This document shows positions 8,067 to 17,668 of a stretch of 64,000 nucleotides of DNA, piece after piece (the first letter of the stretch is position 1; each line of letters opens with the position of its first letter). The DNA is from Bacillus bingmayongensis (GTDB taxonomy: Bacteria > Bacillota > Bacilli > Bacillales > Bacillaceae_G): assembly GCF_000299035.1 (NCBI RefSeq), contig NZ_JH921522.1:24378-88377 (forward strand), given 5' to 3'. The notes under the pieces are model-generated. The model made no database searches. It was not told where the DNA came from and saw nothing but the letters and a program-made list of their open reading frames with translations. The translations under genes were made by a program, and so were the position numbers.

Positions 8067-9794
8067 TTATTCTTCAATTGATAACACTGGTAAGTTTGAG
8101 CTAATGCCATCGTATTTTTCTGGATTAATCCCTTTTATTCGAGCATTATAACCATAAAGTAATTTACGGTAGTTTAATAAAATAACTGGTGGATCATCAC
8201 TTAACTCTTTATATAATTCTTTATAAATTTGCTTGCGCTTCTCAATGTCAACTGTTTCTATACCTTTTACAATCAATTCATCCACTTTTACATTTTTATA
8301 ACCTGTATCATTTTTAGGATTAGTCGACAAGTAGTCAATGACAACTTCGCTTGGATCACTAATACCTGGCGTTGATACAGACGCTAAATCATAGTCACCT
8401 TTTCCAAGTTTTGAAAGCATTGTATTAAAGTCCATCAACTCTGGATTAAACTCGATTCCTATCGCTTTATAATTTTCCTTAGCAATTGGAATAAAGATAT
8501 CATTTGTTTTCCCTGTACTTGATGCATAATACGTTAATTTTAATTTTTGACCATCTTTTTCACGAATTCCATCAGAACCAACTTTCCATCCTGCTTCATC
8601 CAATAATTTTTTTGCTTTTTCTACATCATATTCGTATTTATTAATTCCTTCTTCCGTATACGCCCAAGAGACTGGAGCAATTGGTACATTTGCAACGGAT
8701 CCGTAACCTTGTAAAGCTGTATCTACATATTTTTTACGATCTAATCCATAAATCAGTGCCTGACGCACTTTTTTATCTTTTAAATACGGTTTCTTATTAT
8801 TCATATAGATATAGGCAATATCACTTGATGATTCCAGATGAATATTCGCAAATCCTAAACCTTTTAATTGCTCAATATTTTCTGGATTCGCTCTAAATCC
8901 AGTATAGTCAAGTTCTCCTGTTTGGAATAACTGGAATCCTGTGTCACCTGATGTAATTTTATAAATGAAATTTTTAATTTTTGGTTTTCCTGCATAGTAG
9001 TGTTCGTTCGCAACAAAACGAACTTCTTGTCCTGGAACATACTTATCAAACTTATAAGGACCAGCAGCAATTGGCTGACCATATAATGCTTTCAAATAAT
9101 CTAAACTTGTATTTTGTTTATAATCTTTCCCATAATATGCTTTAGATAAGACAGGTCCTCCAAGGCTTGTTAACGCTTGAGAATTTACCTTCTCTGTTGT
9201 AATTTTAATTGTTTGTGGATCAACTACTTTAATCCCCTCAATAGAAGTTGCTTTTCCTTCTTTATAATCTTTTCCGCCCTTAATTGCATACTGGGAAATG
9301 TCTTCACTACCTTCATATGCTTTGTCATGTAACAGCGTTAATGTAAATGCCACATCATCTGCCGTTAATGGTGAACCGTCACTAAACTTTAAATCCTTAC
9401 GTAAATGAAATGTATATGTTAACTGATCAGCAGAAACATCCCATTTTTCTGCAAGCTCTGGAATTGGTTTTCCTTGCTTATCCCTTGTAACAAGAGAAGC
9501 AAAAATAACAGATGTTACGTTGCCATCCCAACCATTATCCTGAAAATATGGTAAGAACACACCACCTGGTTTAGAAATGGCAGTAATGAAAGTATCTTTC
9601 CGCTGGTTGGCTTTCTCTGGACTTTTCTTCTTATCTGTAGCTACAATTTTTTCTATCTTTAAATCTTTTAAATCCTGCTGCTTAACTGGTTCCGTCGAAG
9701 CTTTATCCTCTTGTCCCCCACAAGCGGATAACACAAGCGAACTACTCAGTAATACTGAAAATACACCAGCCCATTTTCTGGTTTTTTTCTTCAT
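8067..9794 (-). CDS. Peptide-binding lipoprotein of the opp operon (OppA/AppA type), copy 1
   Basis: A 575-residue extracellular solute-binding lipoprotein (SBP_bac_5 family). The N terminus has a KKKTRKW positive region, a hydrophobic stretch and a lipobox LSACG with the cysteine near residue 25. The family signature WDVSADQLTYTFHLR...FSDGSPLTADDVAFT lies near residues 115-150. I chose the ATG at 9794, preceded by AGGGTG; a GTG 9 nt earlier sits within that box. The protein is closely similar throughout to the next binding protein upstream, so the two are tandem paralogues that probably feed the same permease with different peptides. Confidence 0.9.
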   Translation of the reverse strand: MKKKTRKWAGVFSVLLSSSLVLSACGGQEDKASTEPVKQQDLKDLKIEKIVATDKKKSPEKANQRKDTFITAISKPGGVFLPYFQDNGWDGNVTSVIFASLVTRDKQGKPIPELAEKWDVSADQLTYTFHLRKDLKFSDGSPLTADDVAFTLTLLHDKAYEGSEDISQYAIKGGKDYKEGKATSIEGIKVVDPQTIKITTEKVNSQALTSLGGPVLSKAYYGKDYKQNTSLDYLKALYGQPIAAGPYKFDKYVPGQEVRFVANEHYYAGKPKIKNFIYKITSGDTGFQLFQTGELDYTGFRANPENIEQLKGLGFANIHLESSSDIAYIYMNNKKPYLKDKKVRQALIYGLDRKKYVDTALQGYGSVANVPIAPVSWAYTEEGINKYEYDVEKAKKLLDEAGWKVGSDGIREKDGQKLKLTYYASSTGKTNDIFIPIAKENYKAIGIEFNPELMDFNTMLSKLGKGDYDLASVSTPGISDPSEVVIDYLSTNPKNDTGYKNVKVDELIVKGIETVDIEKRKQIYKELYKELSDDPPVILLNYRKLLYGYNARIKGINPEKYDGISSNLPVLSIEE

Positions 9795-9873
9795 TGTCCC
9801 CACCCTAACTTTTTTTAATAATTACACCTTATGAACTGCTTGCCTTATGTATGCCTCCCACAGCAACATTTTT

Positions 9874-9974
9874 AATAACCTATCGGAAAAGTCGGTTTTA
9901 AATACAAAAAAAATAGATATTTTATGAGGGGTAACATTATTATTCCGACTTTCCCGGTAGACTTTATGGTTATT
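9874..9974. repeat. 100-bp inverted-repeat element between two binding-protein genes
   Basis: The outer arms AATAACC/GGTTATT and inner arms TATCGGAAAAGTCGG/CCGACTTTCCCGGTA form a long interrupted stem around a loop of about 49 nt. The arms differ by two changes that remain G-U compatible in the minus-strand transcript. It could be a processing or partial-termination hairpin, or a small mobile repeat. No poly-T run follows, so it is not a classical terminator. It takes up much of the gap 9795-10040. Confidence 0.6.
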
Positions 9975-10040
9975 AGCTTATATCGTTCACTATATTTTGT
10001 CAATTCTTTCTATATAAATATTTTAAGAATTTTCATGAAA

Positions 10041-11744
10041 TTATTGTTGAATCTTTAATTTAGGTAAACTTAACAATATTCCATTATAATTATCTTCCTG
10101 TAATCCTTGTATTCTCGCATTATGAGCAGAAACTTCTTTACTATTATTTAAGAATATAACGGGCGGATCTTCGCTAAGTTCTTGATATAGCTTCTTATAA
10201 ATTTCTTTTCTTTTCTCAATATCCAATGTTTGTAATGCTTGCGTTGCTAATTCATCCACTTTGGGGTTATGATATCCATCATAGTTCCGTTTACTTGTTG
10301 AAACGAACTCTTCAATTGTACCACTTGGATCATCAATTATTGGCGTCGACACCATCGCTAGGTCATAATCCCCTTTGATTACCTTCGAAATCATCGTATT
10401 AAAGTCCATATATTCTGGATTGAAGTCTACACCAATTTTTTTATAATCTTCTTTCATAATCGGTATCAAAACATCATTCATTTTACTATCAGAAGAAGCA
10501 AAGTAACTCACTTTCAATTTCTGACCGTCTTTTTCACGAATTCCATCTGAACCTTCTTTCCAACCAGCTTCATCAAGTAATTTCTTCGCCTTATCTAAGT
10601 TATACTCATACTTATTAATGCCCTCTTCTGTATACGCCCAAGAAACAGGAGTAATCGGTATGTTAACAAGTGAAGCATACCCTTGAAAATACGTATCAAT
10701 GACCTTTTGGCGCTCTAATCCGTAAATAAATGCCTGACGAACACGCTTATCTTTAAAGTACGGTTTCTTATAATTCATTTTAATATAGCCATAGGAACTT
10801 CCCGTATACACATTGATATTCGCAAAACCTAACCCTTTTAACTGCTCGACCGTTTCTTCATTTGTTGCAAAGCCATCATAGTCGACTTCACCTGTTTGAA
10901 ACTGCTGCAGCTTCGTATCACCTTTTGTAATTTTGTAGATAAAATGCTCAATCTTCGGTTTTCCTTCAAAATAATTTTCATTTGCCACAAAACGAACTTC
11001 TTGTCCTGGAATATACTTATCTAATTTATAAGCCCCTGCTCCCATTGGTTTTCCGTATAACTCTTTTAAATACTCTAAATTTCCTTGCTTGTACTCTTTT
11101 CCGTAATAAGCCTTTGATATAACTTCCCCACCTATAAGAGATAATGTTTGTGCATTTACTTTTTCTGTCGTAATTATAATTGTCTTAGGATCAACAACTT
11201 GGATTCCTTCAATGGTATTTACTTTCCCTTCCTTATATGCTTGCCCACCCTTAATAGCTGTCTGACTTATATCTGTTGCCCCGCTATAAGTTGGGTCATG
11301 TAATAGTGTTAATGTAAACGCCACATCATCTGCTGTTACTGGAGATCCATCACTAAATTTCAAATCATCTTTTAAATGAAACGTATATGTCAGCTGATCA
11401 GCAGAAATATCCCATTTCTTTGCCAGAATCGGGATTGGCTTCCCTTCCTTACCTAATCCAACAAGTGGTGCAAAAATAGCTTGTGTGATATTTCCATCCC
11501 ACCCATTTTCCATAAAGTGCGGAAGGAATATTCCTCCTGGACTGGGCATTCCAATTACAAAGGTATCTTTTCTTTCTTTTGCTTTTGCTGGATTTTTTGC
11601 TTTGTCACTCGCTTGGATAAATTCATCTTTTACTTTCGGTACGTTTGCTTTTTCATTTGTACTTGCTTCTTCTTGTCCACATCCCACCAGCAGCATGGAT
11701 GTACTAAAGAGAGTAGCAAGTAAACCAGTAAATACCTTTCTCAT
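10041..11744 (-). CDS. Peptide-binding lipoprotein of the opp operon (OppA/AppA type), copy 2
   Basis: A 567-residue solute-binding lipoprotein: MRKVFTG start, hydrophobic segment, lipobox LLVGCG with cysteine near residue 22, then the SBP_bac_5 signature WDISADQLTYTFHLK...FSDGSPVTADDVAFT. The reading frame is open for 35 codons upstream, but the ATG at 11744 has AGGGTGAG just ahead and begins a normal signal peptide. It is the first gene of the transcription unit running down to oppF. It aligns with the following binding protein over its whole length. Confidence 0.9.
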   Translation of the reverse strand: MRKVFTGLLATLFSTSMLLVGCGQEEASTNEKANVPKVKDEFIQASDKAKNPAKAKERKDTFVIGMPSPGGIFLPHFMENGWDGNITQAIFAPLVGLGKEGKPIPILAKKWDISADQLTYTFHLKDDLKFSDGSPVTADDVAFTLTLLHDPTYSGATDISQTAIKGGQAYKEGKVNTIEGIQVVDPKTIIITTEKVNAQTLSLIGGEVISKAYYGKEYKQGNLEYLKELYGKPMGAGAYKLDKYIPGQEVRFVANENYFEGKPKIEHFIYKITKGDTKLQQFQTGEVDYDGFATNEETVEQLKGLGFANINVYTGSSYGYIKMNYKKPYFKDKRVRQAFIYGLERQKVIDTYFQGYASLVNIPITPVSWAYTEEGINKYEYNLDKAKKLLDEAGWKEGSDGIREKDGQKLKVSYFASSDSKMNDVLIPIMKEDYKKIGVDFNPEYMDFNTMISKVIKGDYDLAMVSTPIIDDPSGTIEEFVSTSKRNYDGYHNPKVDELATQALQTLDIEKRKEIYKKLYQELSEDPPVIFLNNSKEVSAHNARIQGLQEDNYNGILLSLPKLKIQQ

Positions 11745-11848
11745 TTTTCTCACCCTTACTTTATATTTTCTACCTATGTAACGAAACAACAGACTCCTTT
11801 CTGTAACTATCTTTACTTTACCCATAAAAATAGTATGAATTAATTTCA

Positions 11849-11877
11849 AGATTATTCCTTTTTTTAAATTGTGTCAA
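11849..11877 (-). promoter_or_regulatory. Probable sigma-A promoter of the opp operon
   Basis: On the minus strand, TTGACA (11877-11872) is separated by 17 bp from TAATCT (11854-11849), about 100 nt upstream of the first binding-protein gene. Confidence 0.45.
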
Positions 11878-11982
11878 TCATTCCTTACTATTTTTTACTA
11901 TAAAGAAACGATTTAAAAATGATTCTATTATTCAGCGAACGAGCATAGACTACTAACAAACTATCAAAAAGGGGGCGAAAAT

Positions 11983-12180
11983 ATGGACAAACTATTCCAA
12001 TATGTCTTGCACTATGTTGCATTAACACTCATGATAGTCGGGGCATTGTTACTCTTCCCGTTTTTCCCAAAGTTCGTCCTCTTTTTAGCATTCTTCTTTA
12101 TGCTCGGACTTGCGATTATCATCTCTATGGGAGAAGACGATACACAAAAAGAAAGCAGAGTTCAGCGCGTTAAGCTGTAA
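11983..12180 (+). CDS. Small two-helix membrane protein, unknown function
   Basis: A 65-residue protein with a strong AAAGGGGGC box before its ATG. Residues 10-30 and 30-49 form two hydrophobic segments rich in phenylalanine and leucine; the tail is polar and charged (GEDDTQKES). I do not recognise the family. It is divergent from the opp operon. Its last codons form one arm of its own terminator, an economical arrangement that supports it being a real gene. Confidence 0.75.
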   Translation: MDKLFQYVLHYVALTLMIVGALLLFPFFPKFVLFLAFFFMLGLAIIISMGEDDTQKESRVQRVKL

Positions 12181-12195
12181 ACTCTGCTTTTTTTC
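12153..12195. terminator. Terminator overlapping the 3' ends of two convergent genes
   Basis: AGCAGAGTT pairs with AACTCTGCT, followed by seven T on the plus strand. The 5' arm lies inside the small membrane gene; the T run abuts the stop of lnrN on the other strand. Confidence 0.8.
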
Positions 12196-13339
12196 AATCA
12201 TAACGTATTCTTGTTAAACCAATTACAAAGAATACACCAGCAAATAAAATGAGTATACCAACATATCCTGCTATATCTACCAAGGTGCCTCCCCTTACAA
12301 TCAATTCGGTAAATCCGCGCATTGCCCAAGTTTGAGGAACAAAGTTTGCTACCGTTTGCATCCATTCTGGTTCTATTTCAATTGGCCAGTACAGACCACT
12401 AATCATACACGTTGAAACGACAACGATATTACCTAATGCTGATTGCTGCTCCGTTGTCTTCACAATACTTGCTAATAATAACGCTAAACCAATCACTGCT
12501 AGCAATAACACTGAAACAAGTGTAATCGTCCCTAACAAATTTCCCCACTGTACATCGAACAAAATATTCGTTAATAACATTAACATCCCAAATTGAATCC
12601 AACCAATTAAAAAGAAGGAAAGTATATATCCTCCCAGGATTTTAGCCTTTGAAACCGGTGTTACTAATAAACGATACCAAACGCCAAGTTGTCTTGATTT
12701 TAAAATTGTTCCTGTCGCACTTAGCATCACAATCATTACAAATAGAATCGAAAATCCTGCCGCTCGCCCTGTTACGTTATTCAGCTTCTCCTCTCCAGAT
12801 ATAATGGATTCCTTTTGAAGTGAAACTGGTTCTGCTTTTGTATGAATCGTTTCATACATCTTCTCCCAAGACGTTCCCCCTTTTTTCTCTGAATCCCTTG
12901 CTCCCGCTACTTCTACTTCCATCTTTTTCATTGCGCTTTGTAATACTTGTTCTACAGATGCTCCTCCTGTAAAATCAGCGCTTGATTGGAATTTAACCTT
13001 CTCTATCTTCCCGTCTGCCATACTCTTTTGAAATTCTTTTGGGATTGTTACAATACCCGAGGACTTCTTATTTTCGATTTTCTGTTTCGCTTCTTCATAC
13101 GTTACCTTTTCTATAGAAATCAAATCACTTTTCTCTATTTCTTTATAATAGGAGTTGGATAACGTAGATTCATCTTGATCTACTAAACTAATATTTACTT
13201 TCTCGTTTCCACTTCCACCTAAAAGTCCACCAAAAATGAGTGTAAAAATAATCGGCATTCCGAACATGAGTATATAGCTTTGTGGCCTAATTAAGATTTG
13301 TTTTAATTCTAACCAACAAAGTGCCCAAACTTTCTTCAT
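12194..13339 (-). CDS. lnrN: ABC-2 type exporter permease (LnrN-like)
   Basis: A 381-residue ABC-2 permease with one N-terminal membrane helix (near 21-41), a large extracytoplasmic domain (about 45-190) and five C-terminal helices. It forms an exporter with the next permease and ATPase upstream. The gene order histidine kinase, response regulator, ATPase, permease, permease is that of B. subtilis yfiJKLMN (lnrJKLMN), which confers resistance to linearmycin-type polyenes. An AGGAGG box precedes the ATG. The substrate here is inferred from that match only. Confidence 0.82.
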   Translation of the reverse strand: MKKVWALCWLELKQILIRPQSYILMFGMPIIFTLIFGGLLGGSGNEKVNISLVDQDESTLSNSYYKEIEKSDLISIEKVTYEEAKQKIENKKSSGIVTIPKEFQKSMADGKIEKVKFQSSADFTGGASVEQVLQSAMKKMEVEVAGARDSEKKGGTSWEKMYETIHTKAEPVSLQKESIISGEEKLNNVTGRAAGFSILFVMIVMLSATGTILKSRQLGVWYRLLVTPVSKAKILGGYILSFFLIGWIQFGMLMLLTNILFDVQWGNLLGTITLVSVLLLAVIGLALLLASIVKTTEQQSALGNIVVVSTCMISGLYWPIEIEPEWMQTVANFVPQTWAMRGFTELIVRGGTLVDIAGYVGILILFAGVFFVIGLTRIRYD

Positions 13340-13350
13340 TGACTTTCCTC

Positions 13351-14547
13351 CTATCTTGTACGTAAACGGAATGTTCCAATGATAACGGAAATAATACCTG
13401 CACTAGATAAACTTAAGATAACTGGAAGTAATGCATACCATGTTGTTCCCGACATAATATCTAAAAAACTTGTAAGAGCCCATTTATTTGGGGCAATGTT
13501 AGCAATTGTTTGAAGGGTATCTGGAAATGCATAGATCGGTAACATACAGCCTCCTAATACTGCTAACAACTGAATTCCGATCCCTCCCATTAAATCTGCT
13601 GTTTTTTCCTCACGAATAAATGCTGCAATAAGCATAGATAAACCAGCAACACAAAATGCATAAGCGATCCCTACTACAATAATCTGAGTAATATCTTCAC
13701 CCCAGTTCACATGAAAGGCATAATGAGTAGCAATTACAAATACCCCAAATTGAATACAAGCAAATAGTAATGTGCCAAAAAATTTACCTAATAAAATAGC
13801 AAAAGAACTTGTCGGTGTACTGAATAGCCTTGCTAATGTTTCAGTTCGTTGCTCTGTCACAATAGATTTTGCGCCTACTGTTATGTTAAATAATAAAAAC
13901 ATGACTAACATGGCCGCAGCATAATATTGCATCGCAGCAACTGTTTTTTTGCCAATCGTCCCTTTCTCAATTCCAACCGTATTCGAAGTCGCCACTGTTT
14001 GTAAGTTAGCACTTACCTCTTTTGCAACCTGTTCCATATTTCCTGGCTGTGACTGCGCTAAGTCTGTTACGATACTCCTAGTAGAAACAGCAATTGTTTG
14101 AGCACGTTCCGAAAAAGAATGAATAAGCGATTCCGTGATTTTTGCTTGTATATCTTTTGATGGATCTGTAATCAATTTTGGCTCTTTTAATTTTCCATCC
14201 TTGATATGTTCACTCCACCCGTTTGGAATCATAATTCCAACATCAATTTTCTGCTTCCTTAGCAGATTCTCCAGCTCTTTTTGTGAGGTGACTACTTCTA
14301 CTTTTACATCATCTTTTATTTCCCTTGATTGTAATACATCCTTTTGAAATACATTTGCAAACTCATCCGTTCCTTCTTGATAATAACCAATTACCGTTTT
14401 AGGTAATCCGCTATTATCAAATATGTTACTTAGTGCTGATCCTAAAATAGCTGTTAATAAGAGTGGCATAAGTAACATCATCATAAATCCACGCCGATCT
14501 ATTAAACGAATTTTTAAATCTTTCCATGCAATAATAAAACTTTTCAT
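13351..14547 (-). CDS. lnrM: ABC-2 type exporter permease (LnrM-like)
   Basis: A 398-residue permease with the same architecture as its downstream partner: N-terminal helix with RRGFMMMLLMPLLLTAI, a large external loop, and a C-terminal block of about five helices (TEQRTETLARLFSTPTSS marks its start). It lies 11 nt from lnrN and 15 nt from the ATPase gene, all on the minus strand. Confidence 0.82.
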   Translation of the reverse strand: MKSFIIAWKDLKIRLIDRRGFMMMLLMPLLLTAILGSALSNIFDNSGLPKTVIGYYQEGTDEFANVFQKDVLQSREIKDDVKVEVVTSQKELENLLRKQKIDVGIMIPNGWSEHIKDGKLKEPKLITDPSKDIQAKITESLIHSFSERAQTIAVSTRSIVTDLAQSQPGNMEQVAKEVSANLQTVATSNTVGIEKGTIGKKTVAAMQYYAAAMLVMFLLFNITVGAKSIVTEQRTETLARLFSTPTSSFAILLGKFFGTLLFACIQFGVFVIATHYAFHVNWGEDITQIIVVGIAYAFCVAGLSMLIAAFIREEKTADLMGGIGIQLLAVLGGCMLPIYAFPDTLQTIANIAPNKWALTSFLDIMSGTTWYALLPVILSLSSAGIISVIIGTFRLRTR

Positions 14548-14562
14548 GTGTTCCTAACCCCC

Positions 14563-15495
14563 TTAATCACGAAGCGAACGCCCTGTTAACTGTAAAAAGA
14601 GGGCTTCTAAATTTGGCTCTTGTACTTCAAGCTTTAAAATTTGCATATGATTTTCTACAACCACCGAAACAACAGTACCGACAGCTTCTCCATTCTTCAA
14701 TCCAATATCAAGTGTATTTGTATCTTCATCGATGATAATCCGTTCAACAGTAGGGATTTCTTTTAATTTCTTCAATAAATCTTGGCTATAACGATTCAGT
14801 TGTAACTTCACCATAAAACCATCAGCAAGACGATTACATAACTCCGTTTTCGTCCCTGATGCGATTACCTTTCCATAATCAACAATAGCGATCCGTTCAC
14901 ATAAATACTCCACTTCTTCCATGTAATGACTCGTATAAATCACCGTCATACCCTTTTCATTTAATCCTTTTACCGTTTCTAAAATGTGGTTCCGTGATTG
15001 CGGATCAATTCCAACTGTCGGTTCATCCATAATTAATAACTCTGGTTCGTGCATAAGTGCTGCACCAATGTTAATTCGGCGTTTCATTCCACCTGAAAAT
15101 GTTTCAATTTTATCTTTTGCACGATCTTGTAAGCCTACATATACTAGTACCTCGTCTGCCCGCTTCTTTGCAGTAGCTCCACTTAAACCGTACATTTTTC
15201 CCCAGAAGATTAAATTCTCTTTGGCGGAAAGCGTTGGGTATAACGCGATATCTTGCGGAACAATACCAATCTTCTTTTTCACATCTAATGGATAATCTTT
15301 TACAGACTTCCCCCCAACCTTTATATCTCCACCTTCATATGGAATAAGTCCACAAATCATTGATATCGTCGTTGACTTTCCTGCACCGTTTGGACCAAGC
15401 AAACCAAATGTTTCTCCTTTCTTCACTTCAAAAGATACATTCTTTACCACTTCTTTCTTCCCAAATGACTTTGTAATATGATCTACGACTAACAT
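14563..15495 (-). CDS. lnrL: ABC exporter ATP-binding protein (LnrL-like)
   Basis: A 310-residue ATPase. Walker A is GPNGAGKST near residue 36, the signature FSGGMKRR is near 134, Walker B is LLIMDEPTVGID near 155, and the switch region is YTSHYMEEVEYLC. A C-terminal regulatory extension follows as in DrrA/LnrL. It drives the two ABC-2 permeases encoded downstream. The AAAGGGG box is 9-10 nt from the ATG. Confidence 0.87.
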   Translation of the reverse strand: MLVVDHITKSFGKKEVVKNVSFEVKKGETFGLLGPNGAGKSTTISMICGLIPYEGGDIKVGGKSVKDYPLDVKKKIGIVPQDIALYPTLSAKENLIFWGKMYGLSGATAKKRADEVLVYVGLQDRAKDKIETFSGGMKRRINIGAALMHEPELLIMDEPTVGIDPQSRNHILETVKGLNEKGMTVIYTSHYMEEVEYLCERIAIVDYGKVIASGTKTELCNRLADGFMVKLQLNRYSQDLLKKLKEIPTVERIIIDEDTNTLDIGLKNGEAVGTVVSVVVENHMQILKLEVQEPNLEALFLQLTGRSLRD

Positions 15496-15584
15496 GTCGA
15501 TTCAGCCCCTTTGTATTCATCTACAGTTTCATTGTAAAAAAATATCCTCTTTCTTCCATCTCCCTTAAGATAGAAATGCAAAAT

Positions 15585-15615
15585 AAAAAAGCAGCACAAT
15601 CTGCTGCTTTTCCTT
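15585..15615 (-). terminator. Terminator between the LnrJK-like pair and the exporter genes
   Basis: A 10-bp stem AAAAGCAGCA/TGCTGCTTTT lies between the response regulator stop and the ATPase start on the minus strand. It suggests that regulator and exporter are separate units, with the exporter promoter between 15496 and 15585. Confidence 0.75.
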
Positions 15616-15633
15616 ATTTTTCTATGCCAAAAG

Positions 15634-16296
15634 TCATGTGTATGTTGTAACACCGTATCTTACTGCATATATAGCTGCTTGCGTCCGATCTCTAAGCTCT
15701 AGCTTACTAATTAGATTAGATACATGATTTTTTACAGTTCCCTCTGTAATAAACAATTTCTCAGCAATTTCTTTATTATTTAATCCAAGACCTATTTCTC
15801 TTAATACATCTATTTCACGCTCTGTTAATTGTTCCATTTGCCTTGGCTTACTTTTCTCCGATATTTCTACTACTTTTGTTCTTTTTAGTTCCTTCACAAT
15901 TTGCGCTGTTATATCTTGAGGAAGAACGGCTCCTCCTCCATGGACCGTCAATATTGCCTGAACAATTGCATCCGTCTCCATATCTTTTAATAAATAACCG
16001 CTCGCTCCTTGTTCTAATGCTTCAAAAATAAGTTCACTATCATTAAAAGTCGTCAGCATAAGAACCTTCATATCAGGAAATCTTTCTCTTATTAAACGAG
16101 TTCCTTCAACACCATTTATACGTGGCATTCGAATATCCATCAAAATAATTTCAGGGTGTAGTTGTTCCGCCTTTTGAACTACTTCATCCCCATCATTCGC
16201 TGTTCCCACCACCTCAAGTTCTGAACGTAAATTTAATAGCATTGCTAAACCATCACGAATAAGTGATTGATCATCAACGATCATAATACGAATCAT
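15634..16296 (-). CDS. lnrK: NarL/LuxR-family response regulator (LnrK-like)
   Basis: A 220-residue response regulator. The receiver domain (1-120) has the acidic pair DD near 8-9, phosphorylatable aspartate in LMDIRMP near 54, a conserved threonine in LMLTTF and lysine in YLLKDME. The C-terminal LuxR-type helix-turn-helix reads LTEREIDVLREIGLG...NKEIAEKLFITEGTVKNH. The start ATG at 16296 follows AGGAGG by 6 nt and overlaps the kinase stop by 4 nt (ATGA), so the pair is translationally coupled. It most likely activates the adjacent exporter genes. Confidence 0.9.
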   Translation of the reverse strand: MIRIMIVDDQSLIRDGLAMLLNLRSELEVVGTANDGDEVVQKAEQLHPEIILMDIRMPRINGVEGTRLIRERFPDMKVLMLTTFNDSELIFEALEQGASGYLLKDMETDAIVQAILTVHGGGAVLPQDITAQIVKELKRTKVVEISEKSKPRQMEQLTEREIDVLREIGLGLNNKEIAEKLFITEGTVKNHVSNLISKLELRDRTQAAIYAVRYGVTTYT

Positions 16297-17486
16297 ACTG
16301 TTCCTCCTATTACCCACTTCTTCTCCTTAAGTGGGAACTCAATCTGCAATCGAAACCCCTTCTCTTTTTCACACTCAAATCGAATGATCCCCCCATGCTC
16401 TTCTACACGTTCTTTCATATTCATTAGCCCAAAACCTGGACTCACTTCATTTACACCGACACCATTATCTGAAATAGATAACATAACTTTTTCGTCCAAA
16501 CAAATAAGTCTAACTTCACACGCGCTAGCTTTTCCGTGTCGCTTCGCATTTGTTAATGATTCCTGTATAACCCGTAGTAAAGGAGGATGTAATGACAGTG
16601 GAATCGTAACTGGATCACCTTGTAAATGAAATGTTACTTGTACTTTCGTTACCTTTGAAAATTCGTTTAGCATTTCACGCACATTCTCTATTATATTTCC
16701 TAAGTTTTGTTCCTCTTTCAATGTACGAACCGATGCTCTTACTTCTTGCAGAGATTTTCTAGCTAATTCATGACATGTATGTAAAACTTCTTCTGTAACT
16801 TCCGACTTTTGCTTCCATAAAGCCTCAGCAAGCTGCAATTGAACAAGTAAAGCCGTCATATTATGACCAACTGTGTCATGAATTTCTCGGGCAATATCGT
16901 TCCTCTCCCGAACTGTAGTTAATTCCTCTACTTCTTTTGCATAAAGCTGCAACTGTTCATATGCTTCTTTTAGAGCTGTATGTGATAATGTCAATTTTTC
17001 ATATTGATCATCAACAGTTTGGCGAGCTACTGTAAGTTTTTTAATTAAGTTTCCCGCTAAAGCACTGAAGACAATGAACATAAAATTAATGGCATTTTCC
17101 CAAATCCTTATCTCTCCAGCATACCAATATGTATATAGTAAAATAGCAAACCAGCATACAAAGAAAAAACTCGCAAACAAATATACGACTACTTTCCGTT
17201 GTGTATTCATAAATAAGCCTACTGCATCAATCCCAAATATAATTAAATATAAAGATGTCTGTGGAACTAAGAATCCTAATAGGGCTGTAATTACCCCATT
17301 TGAAAGTAATATATATAAATTACGCCGCTTCTCTTGATGTGAGTGCATAAGTAGAATGTGATTTACAATGTAAACAAATAATGAAAAACCAACGAAGATT
17401 TTCAAGTCTACTGTTTCACGTGAAACATAAATCATATATACAATACAAATAATAACAATCGTAATGATACGCGCGTACCCTAACAT
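16293..17486 (-). CDS. lnrJ: Sensor histidine kinase, HisKA_3 type (LnrJ-like)
   Basis: A 397-residue kinase with five to six N-terminal membrane helices (1-150) and almost no external domain, an intramembrane-sensing layout. A short coiled coil precedes the phosphoacceptor segment NDIAREIHDTVGHNM near 205. The HATPase_c domain includes SISDNGVG and GFGLMNMKERVEEHGG. The start at 17486 follows GAGGGGGG; the upstream extension in the same frame lacks a ribosome binding site. Known relatives sense membrane-active compounds. Confidence 0.88.
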   Translation of the reverse strand: MLGYARIITIVIICIVYMIYVSRETVDLKIFVGFSLFVYIVNHILLMHSHQEKRRNLYILLSNGVITALLGFLVPQTSLYLIIFGIDAVGLFMNTQRKVVVYLFASFFFVCWFAILLYTYWYAGEIRIWENAINFMFIVFSALAGNLIKKLTVARQTVDDQYEKLTLSHTALKEAYEQLQLYAKEVEELTTVRERNDIAREIHDTVGHNMTALLVQLQLAEALWKQKSEVTEEVLHTCHELARKSLQEVRASVRTLKEEQNLGNIIENVREMLNEFSKVTKVQVTFHLQGDPVTIPLSLHPPLLRVIQESLTNAKRHGKASACEVRLICLDEKVMLSISDNGVGVNEVSPGFGLMNMKERVEEHGGIIRFECEKEKGFRLQIEFPLKEKKWVIGGTV

Positions 17487-17607
17487 AAGGCCCCCCTCAT
17501 ATTTTTTAACTCTCATTTAAAATTACGCCCCTGTTTTGAAAATCATATTCATAATATAACGAAAGGGAATTTATAACAATGATGAACAAAACGCCCCTCC
17601 ATTCCCA

Positions 17608-17668
17608 TAAAGAAAAGCAAGCCTCCTTACTCACATACTACGAGAGGATAACTTGCTTTTCTTTTACT
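17608..17668 (-). terminator. Terminator of the ABC-F gene
   Basis: TAAAGAAAAGCAAG and CTTGCTTTTCTTTTA form a 14-bp stem with a 30-nt loop, followed on the minus strand by a T-rich stretch. Confidence 0.7.

Noticed and set aside
11485-11781. Long plus-strand open frame opposite the second peptide-binding gene
   Set aside because: It is the complement of a well-supported lipoprotein gene and lacks a ribosome binding site.
12194-17486. The LnrJK-like pair as the regulator of the eight shared promoters
   Set aside because: It is a NarL/LuxR-type regulator; the TNACA-N4-TGTAA site is characteristic of OmpR-type BceR-like regulators, and no such site lies by the exporter genes.
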